Positions 54,345 to 64,000 of a DNA stretch of 64,000 bases are shown in pieces. Position numbers and translations under genes: made by a program. The stretch is from Delphinus delphis (taxonomy: Eukaryota > Chordata > Mammalia > Artiodactyla > Delphinidae). The stretch is from contig NC_082697.1 of assembly GCF_949987515.2 (NCBI RefSeq), positions 24,249,730-24,313,729 of the forward strand. Reading direction: 5' to 3'. Below the pieces are notes generated by a model. That model was given only the letters and a program-made list of their open reading frames with translations, searched no databases and was not told the origin of the DNA. How positions within the stretch are numbered: the first letter of the stretch is position 1; each line of letters starts with the position of its first letter.

Positions 54345-56945
54345 AAAAACAGACATTTCTCAGCATATTAAAAGGATTATATGCCATGACCACATGGGAC
54401 TTATTCCTGGGATGCAAGGATGGTTAAACATATGAAAATCAACTGATGTAATGCACATTAACAGAATGAAGGGGAAAAAAACACATGATTGTCTCAACTG
54501 ATGGGAGGAAAAATACCTGACAAAATTCAACACCCTTTCATGACAAAAGAAAAAAAAAAATTAGGAATAGAAGGGACCCACCTCAACATAATAAAGCCCA
54601 TATATGAAAAACCCACAGCTGACATCATACCCAACAGTGAAAGAATGAAAGCTTCTCCTCTAAGATCAAGAACAAGGCAAGGATGGCCGCTCTCAACACT
54701 TCTATTCAATACAGTACTGGAAGTCCAAGCCAGAGCAATTAGGCAAGAAAAAGAAAAAGTATACACCTTGGAAAGGGAGTAAAAAATTCTGTTTGATGAT
54801 GATATCTTACATGTAAAAAACCCTAAAGATTCCACACGCAAAAACTATTAGTACTAATAAATGAATTTCAGCAAAGTAGTAAGATATAAAAAATCAACAC
54901 GAATGAATTGCATTTCTATACACTATCAATCTGAATAGGAAATTAACAATTTCATTTACTAACAGCATCAAAAATAATAAGACACTCAGGAATTAACTTA
55001 ATCAATGAGGTAAAAGACTTGTAACCTGAAAACTACAAAACACTGCTGAAAGAAATTAACAGACACACAAATAAATGGAAAGACATCCTGTGTTTATGTA
55101 CCGAAAGTCTAAATATTGTTAAGATGTCAATACTACCCAAAGCAATCTACAGATTCAATGCAATCCCATCAAAATCTTAATGATGTTTCCTTCAGAAATA
55201 GAAAATCCATTCTAAAATTCATATGGAATCTCAAGGGACCCTAAATAGCAAAAAGAACCTTGAAAAGGAACAACGAAGTTGGAGAACTCACATTTCTGAT
55301 TTCAAAACTTAGTACAAAGCTACAATAATCAAAACAGTGTGGCATAAATACAGACATATAGACTTATTCTATTGGAATAGAGAGCTCAGAAATAAATTCT
55401 TACATATATAGCAAAATGATTCTTCCCCCCAACCCCCCTCTCCCACACCATTCCCTGGCAAAATGATTTTTGACACGGTACCAAGACCTTTCAATGGGGA
55501 AAGGACAGTCTTTTCAACAAACAATTCTGAGAAAACTGGATATCCACTTGCAAAACAATGTTAGACTGTTACCTACCACCACTTACAAAAACCGAAAAAA
55601 AGAGCCCACCTGCTGCAACTAAGAAGCCCATGTGCCACAACTAAAGAGTTGGTGAGTCACAACTAAGAAGGCTGCCTGCTGCAACTAAGAAGCCCACCTG
55701 CTGCAACTAAGGAGGCCAACTGCCACAACTAAGGAGCCCACCTGCCACAACTAAGACCTGGTGCAACCAAATAAATAATAAATACTATTTTTTTAAAAAA
55801 AGGGTCAAAGACTTAGATGCAAGAAAGACCTAAAACTATAAACTTTTAGAAACAGAGCAAAAGCTTCACAATACTGGATTTGGTAACGATTTTTATATAT
55901 GACACCAAAGGCACAGGTAACAACAACAACAAAAATAGACAAACTGGACTTCATGAAAATTTAAAACATGTCCAAAGGACACTATCAAAAGAGTGAAAAG
56001 GCAACCTATAAAATGGAAGAAATTATTTTCAAATCATTCATCTAAGGGATTAATATCCAGAATATACAGAGAACTCCTCACTCAACAACAAAAAAACCAA
56101 GTCAATTCAAAAATGGACAAAAGATTTTAATAGACATTTCTCCAAAGAAGAATGGCCATTAAGTACATGAAAAGATACTCAACACCACTATGCCACAAAT
56201 CAAAACCACAATGAGATACCACCTCACACCCATTAGGATGGCTATTACCAAAAAAGCCCCCAGAAAATAACAAAATGTTGTCAAGAATGTGGAGAAACTA
56301 GAACCCTTGTGCATACTGGTAGGAATGTAAAACAGTAAGCTGCTGTGGGAAACAGTATAGCATTTCCTAAAAAATTTTTAAATGGAATTACCGTATGATC
56401 CAGCAATTTCACTTCTTGGTATATACCCCCCAAAAATGTAAAGCAAGGTCTTGAAGAGGTATTTTTACATAGCAGCTGCATTATTCATTATGCCTAAAAT
56501 GTGAAAGCAATCCAAGTGTCCATTAACAGATGAATGGATAAGCAAAATGTGGTAAATACATACAATGGATTATTATTCAGGCTCAAAAAGGAAGGAAATT
56601 CTGACATGTGCTACTATGTGGATGAACCTTAAGGACACACTTTGTTAAGTGAAATAGCCAGCCACAAAAAGATGATTCCGCTTATATGAGGTACCAAGAG
56701 TAGTCAAAATCAGAGACAGAAAGCAGAATGAACGGTAGTTAACTGGGCTCACAGGAGGAGGAAATGGGGAGTTACTGTTGATTGGGTACAGAGTTTCAAT
56801 TTTGCAAGATGAAAAGAGATCTGGGGGTGGATGGTGGTGATGACTGCACAATGATATGAATGTACTTAATACCACTGAAACATATACACTTAAAAATGAT
56901 TACTATGGTAAATTTATTATCATGTGTACTCTACCACAGTTTTTT
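54345..56945 (+). mobile_element. L1 ORF2 RT to 3' UTR, degenerate
   Basis: A 97-codon open piece (54489-54782) carries [19 protein letters not shown] and [13 protein letters not shown], clear L1 reverse-transcriptase motifs. The FADD core reads FDDD (54792-54803). Later 'gagataccacctcacaccca' and 'ggattattattcaggctcaa'. Frameshifted throughout. Confidence 0.93.
55602..55801 (+). mobile_element. SINE form B tail only, expanded as a short tandem array
   Basis: Repeated units such as 'gcccacctgctgcaactaag' and 'gcccacctgccacaactaag', eight or so, then 'acctggtgcaaccaaataaa'. No head. Inserted in L1 text. Confidence 0.9.
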
Positions 56946-56984
56946 TTTAAAAAATGCAATGCCACTTGCTCTTTTGGGTTACTT

Positions 56985-57295
56985 GTTCTCAGGGAAACAA
57001 ACTATGTGGCAAGGAACTGAGGCCTCCTGCCAAGAGCCAGCACCAACCTGCCAGCCACATGAGAAAGACACCTTAGAGGCTAATTCTCCAGCCCTAGTAG
57101 TCTTCAGATAACTGCAGCCTCAGCCAACATCTTGACTGCGACCTCAAGAGATCCAGGGTCAGACCCATCCAGCTAAGCCACTTTTGAATTTCTGTCCCAC
57201 AGAAACCATGTAAGATAAAAAGTTTGTTATTTTAAGCAGCTAAATTTTGGGATAATTTGTTATGCACCAATAGATAACTAATACAATAGTAAAAC
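56985..57295 (+). mobile_element. MaLR-type LTR 3' part (MLT1-like)
   Basis: 'tctgtcccacagaaaccatg', 'gtttgttattttaagcagct', 'aaattttgggataatttgtt' and 'gataactaatac' form a typical MaLR LTR end. Confidence 0.75.
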
Positions 57296-57636
57296 CAATG
57301 GATGAAAGGGTATTAGAAAACAGGATATTTATATGGCCTCACAGTATTACACCACATATTACTTACTAATTACAAAGTGAAAAGTATACGATTATTATGG
57401 AGATCTTATAGTATCACATTAACCAAGTAAATAAACTTACCAACATCGTTAGAGTGACATTCCACCACTGATGTGCCGCCCAATATAATGGAAAAAAAGA
57501 GTATACGATATCACCTAGACTAGTATTATTGCTCCCAAAATGTCTGACCTGAATCTAATAATGAGAAAATGATTATATCCAAAATACATGACACTCTACC
57601 AGTTACCTGGCCTGGACTCTTAAAAAATTAACACTG

Positions 57637-57827
57637 GGGCTTCCTTGGTGGCGCAGTGGTTGAGAGTCCGCCTGCCGATGCAGGGGACACGGGTTTGTGC
57701 CCCGGTCCGGGAGGATCCCGCATGCCGCGGAGCGGCTGGGCCCGTGAGCCATGGCCGCTGGGCCTGCGCGTCTGGAGCCTGTGCTCCGCAATGGGAGAGG
57801 CCGCGGCGGTGAGGGGCCCGCGTACCG

Positions 57828-57852
<25 letters not shown>
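57637..57852 (+). mobile_element. CHR-type SINE, form A
   Basis: 'gggcttccttggtggcgcag' to 'gggcccgcgtaccgc' plus an A tail of more than 20. TSD AATTAACACTG at 57626-57636 and 57853-57863. Confidence 0.97.
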
Positions 57853-57858
<6 letters not shown>

Positions 57859-57880
57859 CACTGAAAAACTAAAAAGGCAA

Positions 57881-58040
57881 GGAAATTCCCTGGCAGTCCA
57901 GTGGTCAGGAAGCAGCACTTTGAACCAGATTGAAGCAGCACTTTGAACCAGATTGAAGCAGCACTTTGAACCAGCCTGGGTTCAATCTCTGGTTGGGGAA
58001 CTAAAATCCTGCAAGCTGCACTGCGTGGCAAAAAAAAAAA
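57881..58040 (+). mobile_element. CHR-type SINE, form C, with internal triplication
   Basis: 'ggaaattccctggcagtcca', then a 23-bp unit in 2.8 copies (57911-57974), then 'tgggttcaatctctggttgg' to 'cactgcgtggcaaaaaa'. Confidence 0.93.
57911..57974. repeat. 23-bp tandem repeat, 2.8 copies
   Basis: Unit 'agcagcactttgaaccag' plus 'attga', starting at 57911, 57934 and 57957, without mismatch. Confidence 0.97.
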
Positions 58041-58701
58041 GAAGACAAACTAAAGACTAGATCAAGACACTAAAAAGACAAAACAACTAAGTGTGTGAAC
58101 CTTGACTGGATCCTACACGTAGGGACAAAAACACCAAAGACTTTTGGTGATAACTGGGAAAATCTGAATATATTAGATGACATTATGGAATTGTTAATTT
58201 TCTTAGAAATACTAACACATGCTATTGTGGTCCTACAGGAAAATATCCTTTTTCTTGGGAGAAGTAACGTAAAGGTGTTCAGGGGTGAAGTATCATGATG
58301 GTTGCAAATGACTTTCTCATGGTTCAGCAAAATTAAAAGTACATCTAGAGAAAAAGTAAATGTCGCAAGAGGTCAATATAAGCAAGGTGTTTACAGGTAT
58401 TCACTATACTATTTTTTTCCAACTTTTCTGTCGATTTTTTTCAAAATAAAGAACTGATTAAAAAAAAGAAAATAAAGAGTACCCTATCACAATGAGATAC
58501 CACGACGCTCCTATTAGAGTAACAAACAAGAAAATACTGACAATATCAAGGGCTGGCAAGGATGCAAAGCATCCTCATGTACTGCTGGTTGAAACGCAAA
58601 ATGGTACATCCAATTTGGACAACGTTTTGCCCATTTTTTATAAAATTCAACACGTTTACCACATGACCCAACAATCCCATTCCTAGGTATTTACCTTAGA
58701 G

Positions 58702-58900
58702 TAGAGGTTCTCAATCAGAGGCTATTTTGTCCTCTGGGACTTTTTTTTTTTTTTTAACAATGGTGGGGGCGGGTGCTATTGTTATCTAGTGGGCAGAAGC
58801 CAGGGATGTTGTTAAACATCCTACAGTGTGAAGGATGGCCCTCCACAACAAAGAATTATCCAAACCAACATGTCATAGTGCCAAGACTGAGAAACCTTGC
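58702..58900. mobile_element. MER5A hAT-Charlie DNA transposon
   Basis: 'ggttctcaatcagaggctat', 'gccagggatgttgttaaaca', 'acaacaaagaattatccaaa' and 'gccaagactgagaaacc' match MER5A in order. Confidence 0.88.
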
Positions 58901-59215
58901 CTACAGAAATAAAAACATATGTCCATATAAAATCTGTACAAGAATGTTTACAGCAGCTCTATTCACAATTGCAAGATATGTGAAACAACTAAGTCTCCCT
59001 CAATAGGTAAATCGATAAACTGCAGTACATTCATACACTGGAATACTACTCAGCAATAAATGCTTTTTAAAAAATGCAACAACTTGGAGGAATCTCAAAG
59101 GCATCATACTGAGTGAAACCCAGTCTCAAAAAGTTTACATATGTACTATTCCATTTACGTGACAGTCTCCAAAAGACAAAACTAAAGGAATGAAGAACAA
59201 ATTGGTGGCTGCCAG

Positions 59216-59423
59216 GGATTCCCTGGTGGCTCAGTGGTTGAGAGTCCGCCTGCCGATACAGGGGACACGGGTGCGTGCCCCAGTCCGGGAAGATCCCACA
59301 TGCCGCGAAGCGGCTGGGCCCGTGAGCCATGGCTGCGGAGCCTGCGCGTCTAGAGCCTGTGCTCCACAACGGGAGAGGCCACAACAGTGAGAGGCCAGCG
59401 TACTGCAAAAAAAAAAAAAAAAA
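59216..59423 (+). mobile_element. CHR-type SINE, form A
   Basis: 'ggattccctggtggctcagt' to 'gaggccagcgtactgc' plus A. TSD TTGGTGGCTGCCAG (59202-59215), TTTGTGGCTGCCAG on the right. Confidence 0.95.
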
Positions 59424-59647
59424 ATTTGTGGCTGCCAGAGGTTAACTGAGGGTGGATATGACTACAAAAATACAGAACACGGGAGGTTTTTGGTGTGATG
59501 AAGTTGTTCTGTATCCTGATTGCGGTATTAGTTACTAGAATCAATAAATGTGTTAAAATTCACACAACTATACACCCAAAAAAAGCCAATCTTACTGTAT
59601 GATGAATTTTTAAAACATTAAAAATTTTAAAGGCTACATATTCTGGG

Positions 59648-59992
59648 TACTGGGTTGAATACTGTCTCCCCCCAAAATTTATGTCCACCTGGAACCCCGA
59701 ATTTGACTTTACTTGGTCTTATAGGATCTTTGCAAATGTAATCAAGTTAAGATGAAATTATACTGGATCAGGGTAAAGATGGAAACACAGACTGGAGAGA
59801 TGTATACACAAGACAAGGAATGCCAGCAACCATCAGAAGCATTGAACAGATTCTCCCTCTGAGAGGTTCCAACTCCAGTGATGCCTTATTTTGGCCTTTT
59901 AGACTCCTAAAACTTGAAAAAATAAAGTTGTGTTGTTTTAAACTGCCCAGTTTGTGGTAATTTGTTACAGCAGTCCTAGGAAACTAACATAC
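59648..59992 (+). mobile_element. MLT1-like MaLR LTR (solo)
   Basis: 'tactgggttgaatactgtct', 'gcaaatgtaatcaagttaag', 'ccagcaaccatcagaagc' and 'tttgtggtaatttgttacag' follow the MLT1 LTR layout. Confidence 0.85.
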
Positions 59993-60195
59993 TCTATGAT
60001 TCTATTTACGTGACATTCTGGAAAAGGCAAAACTATTGGGACAGAAAACACATCAGCGCTTCCTAAGGAATGACTACAAAGGAGCACAAGTAAAGATTCC
60101 AAGTGTTTATCAAAATTCAAAGACGTGTATACCTAAAAAGAATGAATTTTATTATGTGTAGGTTACATCTCAACAAACCTGTCTATAAAAAGCAT
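59993..60195 (+). mobile_element. L1 3' UTR piece
   Basis: 'tctatgattctatttacgtg', 'acattctggaaaaggcaaaa' and 'taggttacatctcaacaaac' are L1 3' text right after the LTR. It may be a second copy, since similar text occurs at 59140-59180. Confidence 0.75.
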
Positions 60196-60360
60196 ATTCC
60201 CAATGTGAATGACAAAAAGTGCTCTTAAAATAGTTTCTACAACAAAAAGGAAAAAAAAATTAACATTAGATCTCCTACGTATCTTGCGGAGATCTCTCCA
60301 GGACACATTCTTCCTTTCTAGTATCTCTTCTACCTCTATCTCACAGCTAGATTAACGTAT

Positions 60361-60694
60361 CTTTTTTTTTAATATAAATTCATTTATTTATTTAGCTGCG
60401 TTGGGTCTTCGTTGCTGCGCGTGGGCTTTCTCTAGTTGTGGCGAACGAGGGCTACTCTTTGTTGCAGTGTGCAGGCTTCTCATTGCAGTGGTTTCTCTTG
60501 TTGCGGAGCATGGGCTCTAGGCGTGCGGGCTTCAGTAGTTGTGGTTCGAAGGCTCTAGAGTGCAGGCTCAGTAGCTATGGCGCAAGAGCTTAGTTACTCC
60601 GTGGCATGTGGGATCTTCCCAGACCAGGGCTTGAACCCGTGGTTCCTTGCACTGGCAGGCGGATTTTTAACCACTGCACCACCAGGGAAGTCCC
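60361..60694 (-). mobile_element. CHR-type SINE, form B, full length
   Basis: 'tttagctgcgttgggtcttc' to 'gcaccaccagggaagtccc'. Confidence 0.95.
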
Positions 60695-60954
60695 TTCACA
60701 ATCAAATACAGTGATGCAGAGCCTATATCTTCACCTAGTAAACCACTGACTTGAACCAATGAAGATATCAGTTTGAATCTAAAATCTAGTACAATATTAA
60801 AATAATCTATTACTTATTAGTCTGTCAGTTACAAAGAAACTTAAAATAGGGCCAGTTCTTAACACTTTTATATCATTTATTTTGAGTAATGTTTACTATC
60901 ACACTAGAAAAATGTGACAGAATGTCTACATTGCCAGCAATAAAAACTAACCTT

Positions 60955-61734
60955 GGGACTTCCCTGGTGGTCCAGTAGTAAAGAATCCGCCTTAGGGACT
61001 TCCCTGGTGGTGCAGTGGTTAAGAATCCGCCTGCCAGTGCAGGGGACATGGGTTCAAGCCCTGCTCCGGGAAGATCCCACATGCCACGGAGCAACTAAGC
61101 CCATGTACCACAACTACTGAGCCTGCACTCTAGAGCCTGTGAGCCACAACTACTGAGCCCGAGTGCCACAACTACTGAAGCTCACGCACCTAGAGCCCAT
61201 GCTCTGCAACAAGCCACCCAATGAGAAACCTGTGAACTGCAACGAAGAGCAGCCCCCACTCACCGCAACTAGAGAAAAAGCCTGCGTGCAGCAACAAAGA
61301 CGCAAGGCAGCCAAAAATAAAAATAAATAAATAAATAAAAATTATTTAAAAATCTGAAAAGAAAAGAATCCGTCTTAAAATGCAGGGGACGTGGGTTTGA
61401 TCCCTGGTCAGGGATCTAAGATCCCACATGCCGTGGGGCAACTAAGTCCGCGTGCCACAACGACTGAGCTCGAACACCTCAACTAGAACTCATGTGCCAC
61501 AAACTATACAGCCCACACGATATGGAACCCGCACACCACAACTACAGAGTCTACGTGCCCTGGAGCCTGCACACCACAACTAGAGAAAAGAAAACCCACA
61601 CACCACAACTAGAGAGAAGCCCACCTGCCACAATGAAAGATCCCACATGCCTCAGCAAAGATCCTGTGTGCCACAATTAAGACCCGACACAGACAAAAAT
61701 AAATAAACAAATAAATTTTTTTTAAAAAAACCCT
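60955..61734 (+). mobile_element. CHR-type SINE form B, split by another SINE
   Basis: Outer copy: head 60955-60994 and body 61378-61734 ('tgcaggggacgtgggtttga' to 'acacagacaaaaataaa'). TSD CTAACCTT at 60947-60954 and 61735-61742. Confidence 0.95.
60995..61363 (+). mobile_element. CHR-type SINE form B nested in the outer SINE
   Basis: 'gggacttccctggtggtgca' to 'aggcagccaaaaataaaaat'. TSD AAGAATCCGCCTTA (60981-60994) and AAGAATCCGTCTTA (61364-61377), made of outer SINE sequence. Confidence 0.95.
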
Positions 61735-62013
61735 CTAACCTTAACATCTTCCTGAAAGGCAGTGGGAAAAAAAATGTGGAAAAAGATATTTCACAAGATT
61801 ATTTTGTAACATTTTGCCCCATAAGCAACAAATAGACAAACTACATTTCTAGCCTTATTTTAAAATATCCTATTTATAGATAAATTATTAAATAACCAGG
61901 ATATTATGAAATTTGCCTGGTTTATTTTCAGGAATAATATATCCAACATAATCAGTTATTTTATAGGCCACATCTACTGTGACCTAGAAAACCCTTCAAT
62001 AATTTCATATAGG

Positions 62014-62225
62014 GCTTCCCTGGTGGCGCAGTGGTTGAGAGTCTGCCCGCCAATGCAGGGGACATGGGTTCATGCCCCGGTCCGGGAAGATCCCACATGC
62101 CGCAGAGCGGCTGGGCCCGTGAGCCATGGCCGCTGAGCCTGCACGTCTGGAGCCTGTGCTCCACAATGGGAAAGGCCACAACAGTGAGAGGCCCGAGTAC
62201 CGCAAAAAAAAAAATAATAATAAAT
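62014..62225 (+). mobile_element. CHR-type SINE, form A
   Basis: 'gcttccctggtggcgcagtg' to 'gaggcccgagtaccgc' and A/AAT tail. The 16-bp TSD AATAATTTCATATAGG is at 61998-62013 and 62226-62241. Confidence 0.96.
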
Positions 62226-62268
62226 AATAATTTCATATAGGCCTATAATTTCTTAAAAGAAGCCACCA

Positions 62269-62529
62269 GGGACTTCCCTGGTGGCACAGTGGTTAAGAAT
62301 CCGCCTGCCAATGCAGGGGAAACGGTTTAATCCCTGGTCCCGGAAGATTCCACATGCCGGAGCAACTAAGCCCGTGCGCTACAACTACTGAGGCCTGCAC
62401 TCTAGAACCCACGAGCCACTACTGAGCCCACGTGCTGCAACTACTGAAGCCTGTGCACAAGCTCACGCTCGCCACAACTAGAGAAAGCCCGCACGCAGCA
62501 ATGAAGACCCAATGCAACCAAATAGAAAA
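62269..62529 (+). mobile_element. CHR-type SINE, form B
   Basis: 'gggacttccctggtggcaca' to 'cccaatgcaaccaaatagaa'. TSD AAGAAGCCACCA at 62257-62268 and 62530-62541. Confidence 0.95.
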
Positions 62530-62850
62530 AAGAAGCCACCAAAAAGACATTTCAGAAAACACACAAAACCAGTAAGGAGAAAACTTGCTTGTTGAAGCAG
62601 AAAGTACAGAGTTCAAAGAGCTGAAGTACACAGTGGTATTCAGAGAACTAAAACCAAATGAAGTCAAACTCTCAGCCTTACTAAAATACAGAAGCATACA
62701 TGGTAACTGTAAATACTGAGTAGTCTCCCATGGGTAGGGCCACTCAGTCAAGTTCCCAAACCCCTACTCAAAAGGGTTATGTATCAAAGGACCCGTTTTG
62801 AAAACTCTGTCTTCATTCACCAGCCACTACCATGAAGAATGGACTCCAGG

Positions 62851-63027
62851 GACTTCCCTGGTGGTCCAGTAGTTAAGACTGTGCTCCCAACGTAGGGGGC
62901 CAGGGTTCGATCCCTGGTCGGGGAACTAGATCCCAATGTTGCAAAGAAGATCCCGCACGCAGCAACGAGGATCCCGAGTGCCACAACTAAGACCCGGAGG
63001 AGCCAAATAAATAAATACATATTTATT
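62851..63027 (+). mobile_element. CHR-type SINE, short form B
   Basis: 'gacttccctggtggtccagt' to 'ggaggagccaaataaataaa'. TSD AAGAATGGACTCCAGG (62835-62850) and AAGAATGGACCCCAGG (63028-63043). Confidence 0.95.
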
Positions 63028-64000
63028 AAGAATGGACCCCAGGCTCAATCCAGTTGGAAGTGGAAACATGGGAGTTGGTAATGGTTCCTGTGTATGCAAC
63101 CAGTAGCCACACTACCCAGCTGGGTTGAAAACTAATTCCTGTTCACTGGGGCCACAGCAGCAGAGACTAAGGAGCAATGTTTAGATCCCATTCTCCACTA
63201 ATGATAACAAAGAAGCTAACCTTGGTGTACGTGTTGACTAAGTATTGTCAGAGGGGATGAGAGTTCTTTGCGTTAGGGCAGAAAGTAAATACTCATTTCC
63301 ATAACTTAATTTCTCAAGAAAAGGAGAGAAAATGAACTCCAACCCACTCATGATGGGGAAAAGCTCCTTTCCTATTTACTGGAGAAAGTTACCTTAATAG
63401 GGAAGTAGGATGTGGACCACCCCATATCCCCCACAACAGTGACACCTTGGCTCTGAACATCACGTAATGATCTCTGATCACTGACAGTTCTTTCCCATTT
63501 TCCAGCCAAATGGGAATCCAGCGTTGATTTTAAAGCATATACATAAAAAGACAATTATCTTATTCAAAGAGAAATAAGGGAAGGTACAACTTTCAAGGTT
63601 CAATAGTATAAGAGTTTAAGAAAACTGGCACCAGAATCGGAACCTTTAGCATTCATTTGCAGGTCTGAACTTTGTACCCAGTATTGCAGAAGACAATTTC
63701 CTCCCAGTTCTCCCAAACAGCTTTCTGACAAACATTATAATATTAACTACTATTACAAGCTGTGTCCTGGCTTTGACTACTTACTGCTAGAGTTTAAAGG
63801 ATTTGACATACCACAATAAATATAACTACTGTTGTACTACTATTAACTATTGCTCTCTTTTGCAACCAATGCTTGTGTGAAATTATACAACCTAATTAAA
63901 TATAAAGTTGAATTTCCTGGCTTCCAAGAAACTCTTATTTCTATCTCTTAAAACACATGAATTCTCCTCAAAATAAGACCCTGGATAGCCACTATCCCCA

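Larger units (their letters stand above)
57535..58465 (+). mobile_element. Ancient retroelement 3' UTR, probably L1, split by two SINEs
   Basis: 'gtctgacctgaatctaataa', 'ttgactggatcctacacgta', 'gtcctacaggaaaatatcct', 'atggttcagcaaaattaaaa' and 'ttcaaaataaagaactgatt' follow a common old repeat whose subfamily I cannot name. Confidence 0.6.
58470..59640 (+). mobile_element. L1 ORF2 3' end and 3' UTR, interrupted
   Basis: 'caatgagataccacgacgct', 'ctcatgtactgctggttgaa', 'acccaacaatcccattccta', 'ctggaatactactcagcaat' and 'gtgatgaagttgttctgtat' run in L1 order around a MER5A and a SINE. Confidence 0.9.

Noticed and set aside
54489..54782. 97-codon ORF with reverse-transcriptase motifs as a possible gene
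   Set aside because: It is a short intact stretch of a decayed L1 ORF2, with a changed catalytic motif and frameshifts on both sides.
57439..57495. Minus-strand GTAAGT donor after 'GGTGGAATGTCACTC', considered as an upstream non-coding ITCH exon
   Set aside because: No convincing acceptor, and it borders an ancient repeat. A spliced transcript would be needed to accept it.
63372..63554. 60-codon minus-strand ORF with a donor-like GTAACT, considered as an upstream exon
   Set aside because: No family likeness, weak splice context, and ITCH is already complete from its start codon.

Overview
The window is nuclear DNA from a cetacean (whale or dolphin). It holds the 5' half of the coding region of one protein gene, ITCH (itchy E3 ubiquitin ligase, NEDD4 family), on the minus strand. 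The organism call rests on dozens of copies of tRNA-derived SINEs with the 'acttccctggtggcgcagtgg' type of head, the CHR-type SINEs of whales and hippos, many with clean target-site duplications (TSDs). The species cannot be fixed from the sequence.

Gene layout (minus strand, reading from high to low coordinates): non-coding leader end and start codon at 32368-32278, then coding exons at 24345-24204, 21838-21714, 20815-20678, 13440-13395, 4747-4590, 3080-2891 and 1580-1485. All eight join in frame, have GT-AG borders and give residues 1-321 plus two bases of codon 322: the N-terminal C2 domain, a Ser/Gly-rich linker, the proline-rich region and WW1. WW2-WW4 and the HECT catalytic domain lie beyond base 1. 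Everything from 32369 to 64000 is read as the long intron in the 5' UTR; the promoter and first exon were not found and probably lie further right.

The rest is intronic repeat. Three SINE forms share a head but differ in the tail. Form A is about 200 bp, ends near 'gaggcccgcgtaccgc' plus an A tail, and looks youngest. Form B is 250-370 bp, has a body of repeated 'gccacaactactga'-like units and ends near 'cccaacgcagccaaaaataaa'. Form C is about 110-130 bp and ends near 'ggggaactaagatcccacaagc...gtggcc' plus A. These names are used in the entries. Intron 1 (37.8-46.4 kb and 53.4-60.2 kb) is mostly stacked L1 fragments on the plus strand, antisense to ITCH, each studded with SINEs. Introns 2-9 hold older material (MIR, L2, MER20, MER2, L1 3' ends) and longer stretches with no repeat that I recognise.

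I found no second gene, no RNA gene, no CRISPR array and no new biological system. The second-look items are small insertion and rearrangement events: an L1 with an apparent short 3' transduction, two 'head-only' SINEs still flanked by TSDs, a SINE nested in a SINE, several local tandem duplications, and an in-frame tandem splice acceptor in the ITCH C2 domain. Repeat family names come from memory of consensus sequences and edges are approximate unless a TSD is given.
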